Below, piece after piece: positions 56,384 through 64,000 of a DNA stretch of 64,000 bases. The position numbers and the translations under genes were made by a program. How positions within the stretch are numbered: position 1 is the stretch's first letter; each line of letters starts with the position of its first letter. Location: the NCBI GenBank assembly GCA_030765065.1, contig CM060988.1, forward strand, positions 174,323,065 through 174,387,064. Reading direction: 5' to 3'. This stretch comes from Deroplatys truncata (taxonomy: Eukaryota; Arthropoda; Insecta; Mantodea; Mantidae). The notes beneath the pieces were generated by a model, which did not search any database, was not told the origin of the DNA, and saw only the letters and a program-made list of their open reading frames with translations.

Positions 56384-57311
56384 ACTTTCTCTACTACTTA
56401 TAGTAAGTAGGGAAAGTATTGTATTCCACCAAAAAATTCTATACCGAGATTTCACCGGAAATATATGTTTTGAGACCCCCTGAATCCAAAAAAGCATTTT
56501 TACTATCTCTACTCCGTATAGTAAGTAGGGGAAGTATTGTATTCCACCCAAAAATTCGATACCGAGATTTCACCGGAAATATATATTTTGAGATCCGCTG
56601 AATCCAAAAAAAGCATTTTTGGAAACATGTCCGTGTGTGTGTGTGTGTCTGTCTGTAAACAGCATAACTCAGAAATGAACAGTCGGATAAACACCAAACT
56701 TGGTATTTAGGTTCAGTATCTTCCAGAGATGCGACACGAAGGTTTTCAAGAAAATCCCCCGCCCCAGATTACCCTTTACATGGAAAATTTTTCGAAAATT
56801 AAAATTTTCTCAAAAATGGCCCCAAGGATTTTGATTAAAATATCATATGTTTAAGATATTTTCATGTCAAATAAAATGTATATCTTGAATTTTCTGGTAA
56901 TATCTCCAAAAGTATTCTTCATTGTGAACGACCTTTGCATAACTGCTAAGCCATAAGAGATAGACAAAACTACACAAAAAATGTAGATCGCGTTAAAATA
57001 CACAATTTATGTCTTACATTTTTTCTGTTGAGTGAACCATTTTCGAGATATTGCTTGTTATTCCCTTAAATTTTTCAATACTTATTTTCTCAAATGGGAA
57101 TTCGTTATTCATTTTTTTGTCCTGGTAATGCAAAGAGAATGGAATACTCCACATAGTATTAAAATTGTTGACTATCGCTTAAAAGCTACCATATTCCCCT
57201 TGCATCTACAAGAAAATTATCAATAAGATTAACATCTCGATATCTCGATTAAGCGTTTGTAAAAATAGCTTGTATAAGAGTAGAGAAAGTCATGTGAGTG
57301 TAACACATCAG
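56384..57311 (+). mobile_element. H-element nested in the 5' end of another (unit B)
   Basis: An outer copy begins at 56384 beside the exon block. At 56502, in the T tract after 'aaaaaagcatttt', a second copy starts (ACTATCTCTACTCCG) and runs full length to 57311. The rest of the outer copy is not found downstream. Confidence 0.85.
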
Positions 57312-57312
57312 A

Positions 57313-57640
57313 TGATGAAAATTTGTTACTACACGTCCCGGTTTAAGTAACAAGGTGCCGAGATGGAGTATTACAGATTTTATTTATTTATCAGAAATGA
57401 TTACTTGCTCATCAGCATATAGAAGTGTCATTACATAATGTTCCTGTTATAATCGGAAGTTATATTTAAAACATTTAACCGCTGTTTCCGTTCAGGGATT
57501 GCGTTGTCTAAATATGAATTAAATAAAGTGGGTGATGTACTACACCCTTGTCTTAGATAAGCCAAAAGGATTCTTTAATTATACTTTTGTTACTAAATTC
57601 TCAATTTTGGAGTTCTTCATAGTTGGAGGTTCAACAAGTG
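57313..57640 (-). pseudogene. LINE reverse-transcriptase core fragment
   Basis: The minus strand reads LRQGCSTSPTLFNSYLDNAI (57560-57500), the conserved 'QGCSLSPxLFNxYL' motif of non-LTR reverse transcriptases. Further on it reads YADEQVIIS (57420-57394), the catalytic YADD/FADDQ box, with the second Asp replaced by Glu. A frame break lies between the two motifs. The catalytic change and frame break mean it is dead. Confidence 0.8.
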
Positions 57641-58056
57641 GGACATTTATGTAAGGCTGAGGTGGTAGGCGTTGTTTGTTTAGGGCGAGGTCATGTCATG
57701 TGATTATATTCTAACTACTTTAATTGGTCTTCCTATACTTGTGTATGACCGCCCAGAGAAACATAAACTGTACACTGATTTTGAATGTGCCTTTCAAGAT
57801 TTCAATTGTAGTTTAATCTGTATACCTGACATTTATTTTCTATTACTGTTAAATCTTCTTACATTCAACTTAGAATCCTAAGTATTGAAATTGTTATTCT
57901 TAAACGGTTGTCTTTACGACTTCCGTGTTTTGGTATATGCTTCTGGGGAGGGGCATTTCCTACCTAGTAGTAGGTTCGCCCTGACCTCGTTTTCTGATCT
58001 AGACGCTTCCTTGTATGGCTTTCTCCACCGACCGACAGATATGTGAATACAATATA
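57641..58056. other. Unassigned region
   Basis: No recognised repeat or coding motif; ends at the TA that borders a mariner end at 58057. Confidence 0.4.
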
Positions 58057-58714
58057 CGAGGCGTATTCCAAAACTAGGGTCCGTTTGGTCATAATAACAC
58101 CATCCCTCATGAGACAAGCTTTTTATTGACAGTAATATGTGCCTTCATATATACTTTACTTTTCCACATAACCGCCGTTCACATCTATACACTTGCTGTA
58201 ACGCTGCACCAGCATCTTTAACCCCTCGGCATAGAAGTCTGCCGCCGGGGACTTGAACCAGTTGGTAATGCTCGTCTTGAGTTCGTCGTCGGTTTGAAAT
58301 CGTTGTCCACCCAGCCATCGTTTCAAATGCAACAAGAGGAAATAGTCGCCTGGTGGCAGGTCGGAACTGTACGGAGGTTGGTCAGAGAGCTTCCAACGAA
58401 ACTCTTGAATCTTCTCTTTGGTTTTAGCACTGGTGTGCGGTCGTGCGTTGTCGTGCAGGAGGATGATGCCGCGGTTTCGATTTTGTATCGCTCGTCTCAG
58501 TTTGGTAAGCGTTGCACAGTACACGTCAGCTGTAATTGTTGACCCACGGTCCATGAAATCAATCAAAAGGACGCCCTTTTCGTCCCAAAACACGCTAGCC
58601 ATCATTTTGCGATTCGTGTACGGCGATTGCTTACATTTTTTTTGGTTTGGGTGAACCGGAACGGCGCCATTGCATTGACTGTTGTTTCGATTCTGCGTTG
58701 GTGTACGCTTGCTT
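58057..58714 (-). pseudogene. Mariner transposase (DD34D), 5'-truncated
   Basis: The element end CGAGGCGTATTCCAAAACTAG follows a TA (58055-58056). The minus-strand frame to 58156 keeps all three catalytic acids: VFWDEKGV (first), LLHDNARPH (second) and LPPGDYFLL (third, 34 residues between second and third). It ends with an intact YAEGLKMLVQRYSKCIDVNGGYVEK tail. The helix-turn-helix half is missing, so the frame's start lies in foreign sequence (58715 onward). It is the least decayed catalytic domain in the window, but without its DNA-binding half. Confidence 0.82.
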
Positions 58715-58812
58715 TCCCCCATAATATCAAGTAACTTTATTAAAGACATTTCTTTCTACAAGGCTTAGTTTTGGAGATATTGTGCAGTCGTTAATATGTA
58801 CAGCCTGTATAT
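58715..58812 (-). mobile_element. End fragment of a second transposon fused to the mariner remnant
   Basis: The reverse complement matches 54160-54240 and 41099-41165 (caatatctccaaaactaagc, agaaagaaatgtctttaa, cttgatattatggggg). It ends TACAGGCTGTACAT at about 58804, near the TACAGGGTGGACCAC terminus seen in the duplications. The match stops where the mariner coding sequence begins, so this is a chimeric junction. Confidence 0.6.
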
Positions 58813-58907
58813 TCTTTGGAAACTTGTGTGAATAGGCCCATTAGAACGTATATTATACTATAACACAATAAATAAGTATTAAGTGGAAACAACTTTGTAA
58901 TAAAAAA

Positions 58908-59855
58908 TCTGATGTGTTACACTCACATGACTTTCTCTACTCTTGTACAAACTATTTTTAAGAACGCTTATTCACCATCTACTTCATGTTAATCGAGATA
59001 AACATTTGCAGACTCTATCTTATTGCTAAGTTTCTTGTAGATGTAAGGGGAATATATATTTACAAGGGCAATATAGAAATACAGTAGCCTTTAAGCATAT
59101 ATATACATATCTTAATAGCTGGTTGCTAGATGCAGCACCATTCCCTTTCCCACAGATTAATACTCTTTGCATATCCAAGAAAAAAAATGAATAACGAATT
59201 CCCATTTGAGAAAATAAGTATTGAAAAATTTAAGGGAATAACAAGCAATATCTCGAAAATGGTTCACTCAACTAAAAAAATGTATATGACATAAATTGTG
59301 TATTTTAACGCGATCTACATTTTTTGTGTAGTAAAATTTTGTCTATCTCTTATGGTTTACCAGTTATGCAAAGGTCGTTCACAATAAAGAATACTTTTGG
59401 AGACATTCCCAGGAAATTCAAGATATACATTTTATTTGTCATACACATATCTTAAACATATGATATTTTAATCAAAATCGTTAGAGCCATTTTTGAGAAA
59501 ATTAAAATTTTCGAAAAATCTTCCATGTAAAGGGTACTCTGGGGTGAAGGGATTTTCTTGAAAACCTTCGTGTCGCATCCTTGGAAGATACTGAACCTAA
59601 ATACCAAGTTTGGTGTTTATCCGACTGTTCGTTTCTGAGTTATGCTGTTCACAGACACACACACAGACACACAGACACACAAACACACAGACACACAGAC
59701 AGACAGACACACAGACACACACACGGACATGTTTCCAAAAATGCTTTTTTTGGATTCAGGGGGTCTCAAAACATGTATTTCCGGTGAAATCTCGGTATCG
59801 AAATTTTGTGTGGAATGCAATACTTCCCCTACTTACTATACGTAGTAGAGAAAGT
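58908..59855 (-). mobile_element. H-element, full length, long subfamily
   Basis: About 948 bp, both ends intact. It has the 'agattaatactctttgcatatcc' marker and an extended (CA/CAGA)n core (59654-59725). Confidence 0.9.
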
Positions 59856-59859
59856 AAAA

Positions 59860-60512
59860 ATGAATAATGAATTCCCATTTGAGAAAATAAGTATTGAAAA
59901 ATTTAAGGGAATAACAAGCAATATCTCGAAAATGGTTCACTCAACAAAAAAAATGTATATGACATAAATTGTTTATTTTAACGCGATCTACATTTTTTGT
60001 GTACTAAAATTTTGTCTATCTCTTATGGTTTACCAGCTATGCAAAAGTCGTTCACAATGAAGAATACTTTTGGAGACAATCCCAGAAAAATCAAGTTATA
60101 CATTTTATTTGTCATGAAAGTATCTTAAACATATGATATTTTAATCAAAATCGTTAGAGCCATTTTAGAGAAAATTAAAATTTTCGAAAAATGTTCCATG
60201 TAAAGGGTACTCTGGGGTGGGGAGACTTTCTTGAAAACCTTCGTGTCGCATCTCTGGAAGATACTAAACCTAAATACCAAGTTTGGTGTTTATCCGACTG
60301 TTCGTTTCTGAGTTATGCTGTTCACAGACACACACACAGACACACAGACACACAAACACACAGACACACAGACAGACACACGGACATGTTTCCAAAAATG
60401 CTTTTTTTGGATTCAGGGGGTCTCAAAACATGTATTTCCGGTGAAATCTCGGTATAGAATTTTTGGGTGGAATACAATACTTCCCCTACTTACTATACGC
60501 ATTAGAGAAAGT
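59860..60512 (-). mobile_element. H-element lacking its 3' third
   Basis: Starts at 'atgaataatgaattcccattt', directly after the previous copy's 5' end, and runs to its own 5' terminus (acgcattagagaaagt). Its CA core (60329-60380) is nearly the same as in the neighbour, so the two may share a recent origin by local duplication. Confidence 0.85.
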
Positions 60513-60687
60513 AAAAATTCAACTCAATTGGTTGAGATTTATTGAAATTAGGAATTTTATTTTCGAGTACCCTATAACGGGTCAACTGCATCAAGGTGGT
60601 CATCGGGAACTGCAAAAACTTCATCGTTTTCAAAAGTTAGTTTATATTAAACCATAAGTTTAGTTTTGTTCAAAACGTATTACTCAC

Positions 60688-60840
60688 CAATAGAGGCAAC
60701 AAAAATAATCTCATTATGGTCTTCATCTTGTCTTGATGATGTATCTTCTAGAACAGCTGAAGATAGGATGTGATTTCTGGCATCTGTGTCCTCCTTATAT
60801 ACTGGTGATGGATATACCCATATCTTGGTTTTACTTTATT
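60688..60840 (-). other. Exon-like segment E2, paralogue of 3590-3742
   Basis: The minus strand is open across KTKIWVYPSPVYKEDTD, NHILSSAVLEDTSSRQDED and NEIIFVASI, then meets a donor GTGAGT (complement at 60682-60687) shared with E1. Unlike E1 there is no stop in the common region. An acceptor-like AG lies at about 60841. The protein is not recognised; acidic residues cluster near the end. The intron side has no obvious continuation in the window. Confidence 0.45.
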
Positions 60841-61195
60841 AGAAATGTAAGAAGACTATTGTTTTCAAGGAACAAAAGAGTCATGTAACGTCTGCAGTTA
60901 AAGTTTCATACTGTTACTTTTATCTCTCAAAATAAGATTCATGACATCGAACTTGTACAACTCGTTGTGTCTTCATTATTTTGGCTGTTCCTCGATAAAA
61001 CAGTTCCAACAAATATCTCTTATCTAAAAATTTAACAAGTCCGAATGTTTCTAAGTTTCATAACTTCTATCGTTATGTGCCGTAATGTTACTTTTATTTC
61101 CTGAAACAAGATCTAGGGCGACATTTACAACCGCTTGGAGGCTGATAAATACTCATTATTTTGGTTAGAGTTGAGATAACAGTTCAGAAAACCGG
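60841..61195. other. Unassigned AT-rich sequence
   Basis: Nothing recognised apart from its position upstream (minus strand) of E2. Words such as 'catactgttacttttatctc' and 'gtaatgttacttttatttcctgaaacaagat' recur about 170 bp apart, a weak internal duplication. Confidence 0.35.
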
Positions 61196-61860
61196 TCTTA
61201 ACCGAGGCAGATGGCTCCGCGTTAACGCATTCTAGAAGTGCGTGGTTGAAATCCCGCCAGGACGTTCTCCCGGACTGGGATTTCTCTTTCAGATTTTCTT
61301 CACTCTTCACAACTAACAAAAGCCGGAGAGGTACCCTAAGCCTTCTCTGTCCCATGGTTTTTTTCGGGGGTTTTCCCGGGTTGCCAGGCGAATGCTGGAA
61401 TGGTTTCTTTAATTCTCCGGATTTCCTGTCCCTCCATTTCGTTCCATTAATCGCTTCATTTATCCTTGACCCCGTGTTAACTGTTTCAGAGTTGGAAGTG
61501 TCGACGATAGTGTTTTGGTGCAGTGTGGGGGAAAATGATGCAGTCTGTGAACTGTCTCCGTACTTTGGGGTATAAAGAGCGCGCCTAGAGGGGGACGTTG
61601 GACCCTGTATGGGACGCAGATCTCGTCTGATTATCCACTGCCGGGGCACCCAATCTGGAAGTTGTAGGGACTCTGTCATTGCTGTGCCGCCTGGTTCGGC
61701 CGCCTGGCATCTTTCTTCATCTCATCCCTCCCTTCCGGCACAGTACCTATCCTCATTCTTAAATCGGTGCCTCATAATCCATTGCGCCTGGAACGTTTCC
61801 TTCCAAAGGTTCCTTTCCTAAATATAATTTCACTGTATTTATCGTCAGCAGGCGTAGGGA
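61196..61860 (+). mobile_element. Old tRNA-headed SINE, GC-rich
   Basis: The head 'gaggcagatggctccgcgttaacgc' and a degenerate B-box (GGTTGAAATCC, 61244-61254) are followed by 'ggttttcccgggttgccaggcgaatgctggaatggtttc', the common body module, and a C/T-rich tail with 'ccttccggcacag'. It resembles the segment at 2309-2985. The open frames on both strands here follow from high GC and have no motif support. Confidence 0.6.
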
Positions 61861-62263
61861 TTCTTAAGTACTTGTCTTTAAGTTATCAACACTCAAAACA
61901 GTATCATTAGAAAGAACGCGGGCAAAGGTTAAAATATTTAAGAAAATTAAAGATAGAAACCAACCTGGCTCACGCCGGTTTAAACTCAGATCATGTAAGA
62001 TTTTCAAGGTTGAACAGACCCAGTTATTAAACATCTGCATCCAAAACTAATCTTAATCCAAAATATAAAAAGAAAAATCAAATTCCCATTTGATAATAAA
62101 AAATCAAATTATCTTAAAGAGAGTTATAATTTGGTTAAGCAGTAAATAATTAGGCAGGTAAAAACCGGCTTGAGTGCTGTTTGCAGACGCCAACTTTAGA
62201 GGGTTGGTTATATAAAGCTACAGCTTAAAATTAATTGCATGTAAATCATAAAGGCACATTTTT
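61861..62263. other. Unassigned AT-rich sequence
   Basis: No coding or repeat signal recognised up to the H-element at 62264. Confidence 0.4.
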
Positions 62264-64000
62264 ACTTTCTCTACTACGTATAGTAAGTAGGGGAAGTATT
62301 GTATTCCACCCAAAAATTCGATACCGAGATTTCACCGGAAATACATGTTTTGAGACCCCCTGAATCCAAAAAAAGCATTTTTGGAAACATGTCCGTGTGT
62401 GTGTCTGTGAACAGTATAACTTAGAAACGAACAGTCGGATAAACACCAAACTTGGTATTTAGGTTCAGTATCTTCCATAGATGCGACACAAAGTTTTTCA
62501 AGAAAATCCCCCCACCCCAGAGTACCCTTTACATAAAAGATTTTTCGAAAATTTTAATTTTCTCAAAAATGGCTCTAACGATTTTGATTAAAATATCATA
62601 TGTTTAAGGTATTTTTATGACAAATAAAATGTATATCTTGAATTTCCTGGGAATGTCTCCAAAAGTATTCTTCATTGTGAACGACTTTTGCATAACTGGT
62701 AAACCATAAGAGATAGACAAAATTTTACTGCACAAAAGATGTAGATCGCGTTAAAATACACAATTTATGTCATATACATTTTTTTGTTGAGTGAACCATT
62801 TTCGAGATATTGCTTGTTATTCCCTTAAATTTTTCAATACTTATTTTCTCAAATGGGAATTCGTTATTCATTTTTACTTTCTCTACTACGTACAGTAAGT
62901 AGGGGAAGTATTGCATTCCACCCAAAAATTCGATACCGAGATTTCATCGGAAATACATGTTTTGAGACCTCCTGAATCCAAAAAAAGCATTTTTGGAAAC
63001 ATGTCCGTGTGTGTGTCTGTGTGTGTGTGTGTCTGTGTGTGTGTGTGTCTGTGTGTCTGTGTGTGAACAGCATAACTCAAAAACGAACAGTCGGATAAAC
63101 ACCAAACTTGGTATTTAGGTTCAGTATCTTCCAGAGATGCGACACGAAGGTTTTCAAGAAAATCCCCCCACCCCAGACTACCCTTTACATGGAACATTTT
63201 TCGAAAATTTTAATTTTCTCAAAAATGGCTCTAACGATTTTGATGAAAATATCATATGTTTAAGATAATATCATGAGAAATGAAATGTATATCTCGAATT
63301 TTCTGGGAATGTCTCCAAAAGTATTCTTCATTCTGAACGACTTTTGCATAACTGGTAAACTATAAGAGATAGACAAAATTTTACTACACAAAAAATATAG
63401 ATCGCGTTAAAATACACAACTTATGTCATATACATTTCTTTTGTTGAGTGAACCGTTTTCGAGATATTGCTTGTTATTTCCTTAAATTTTGCAATACTTA
63501 TACTTTTTCTCAAATTCGTTATTCATTTTTTTATGTCCTGGACATGCAAAGAGAATGGAATGCGCCACATAGCAACCAGCGTTAAAATATTTGACTATCG
63601 CTTAAAAGCTACCATATTTCCCTTGCATCTACAAGAAAATTACCAATAAGATTGACATCTCGATATCTCGATTAACATGAACCATATGGAGAATAAGCGT
63701 TTGTAAAATTAGATTGCACAAGAGTAGAGAAAGTCATGTGAGTGTAACACATCAGATTTTTTTTCTTGGATATGCAAAGAGTATTAATCTGTGGGAAAGG
63801 GAATGGTGCTGCATCTAGCAACCAGCTATTAAGATATGTATATATATGCTTAAAGGCTACTGTATTTCTATATTGCCCTTGTAAATATATATTCCCCTTA
63901 CATCTACAAGAAACTTAGCAATAAGATAGAGTCTGCAAATGTTTATCTCGATTAACATGAAGTAGATGGTGAATAAGCGTACTTAAAAATAGTTTGTACA
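62264..64000 (+). mobile_element. H-element, outer copy, runs off the window
   Basis: Parts 62264-62875 and 63757-64000 are one long-subfamily copy; the 3' part has the 'cttggatatgcaaagagtattaat' marker. The inner copy sits in the T tract after 'ttcgttattcattttt', the same site used at 14836. The 3' terminus lies beyond the window. Confidence 0.85.
62876..63755 (+). mobile_element. H-element, full length, nested in an H-element
   Basis: About 880 bp with both termini and a long (GT/GTCT)n core (63005-63064). It belongs to the short subfamily and is nearly identical along its length to 45479-46333 and 52422-53317, so it is among the younger copies. Confidence 0.9.

Larger units (their letters stand above)
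47742..57311. repeat. Segmental duplication, unit B
   Basis: Colinear with 35864-43187 (block list there). Unit B is longer because it carries extra H-elements inside M9 (51001-53317) and a 1.08-kb SINE/minisatellite insertion (54501-55578). Divergence by eye is moderate, so the duplication is not recent. Confidence 0.85.

Noticed and set aside
59640..59725. CRISPR-like or satellite array in the CA/CAGA runs
   Set aside because: They are simple dinucleotide/tetranucleotide cores of H-elements; there are no spacers or direct repeats of CRISPR type, and the genome is eukaryotic.
61125..61679. 184-codon minus-strand frame as a gene
   Set aside because: It crosses a SINE head and tail, has no motif, and is open on the opposite strand too because of GC content.

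Overview
This window looks like intergenic or intronic DNA from a large, repeat-rich insect genome. It is AT-rich. No reading frame is long enough for an intact ordinary gene. There are no bacterial-style operons, ribosome binding sites or rRNA/tRNA genes. The transposable elements (mariner-type transposons, tRNA-headed SINEs, solo LTRs, LINE tails and a dominant DINE-1/Helentron-like family) fit an arthropod. The SINE style and repeat load make a cockroach/termite/stick-insect-type genome plausible, but this cannot be fixed from sequence alone.

The most abundant component is one family of about 0.83-0.97 kb elements, called H-elements here, with about 40 copies or fragments on both strands. 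They have the build of non-autonomous Helentron-derived elements: an imperfect palindrome at the 5' end, a 12-bp motif repeated inverted but set back from the 3' end, a small hairpin at the 3' end, a (GT/GTCT)n core, and insertion into T tracts without target duplications. They are nested in each other, and most other insertions interrupt them, so many 'empty sites' can be read directly.

The second layer is LTR retrotransposon remains. Five solo LTRs of one family (LTR-A) each have TG...CA ends and a perfect 4-bp target duplication (CTAA, TACA, TATG, GCTT, GCAT). One solo LTR of another family (LTR-B) has the duplication ATAT. The third layer is mariner/Tc1-type DNA transposons in several lineages (DD41D, DD34D and others). 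All are dead: they carry frameshifts, internal deletions, a catalytic D to N change, or have been rebuilt as fold-back elements with two inverted copies of their 3' ends. SINEs, three LINE reverse-transcriptase remnants and one SINE carrying an internal minisatellite complete the set.

Host-like coding signal is sparse. The clearest is a family of three paralogous internal exons encoding Pro/Ser/Met/Ala-rich tandem-repeat peptides (9288-9936 on +; 41597-41930 and 55748-56036 on -). All three have an AG acceptor and a CCAC|GTAAGT donor. Their lengths differ by repeat number (649, 334 and 289 nt) but all leave remainder 1 when divided by 3. Two of them lie in a colinear segmental duplication (about 35.9-43.2 kb and 47.7-57.3 kb). 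All three sit between the 3' end of one H-element and the 5' end of another. Weaker candidates are a paired exon-like segment (3590-3742 + and 60688-60840 -), a possible terminal exon at 33962-34162, and a repeat-containing CxxC frame at 50098-50373.

Layout: 0-8.9 kb H-elements, LTR-A1, SINEs, a fold-back element and two mariners; 8.9-10 kb exon P1; 10-35.4 kb mosaic of H-elements, LTR-A2 to A4, LTR-B and mariners; 35.4-43.2 kb duplication unit A with exon P2; 43.2-47.7 kb LINE, LTR-A5 and H-elements; 47.7-57.3 kb duplication unit B with exon P3; 57.3-64 kb LINE, mariner, H-elements and a SINE.
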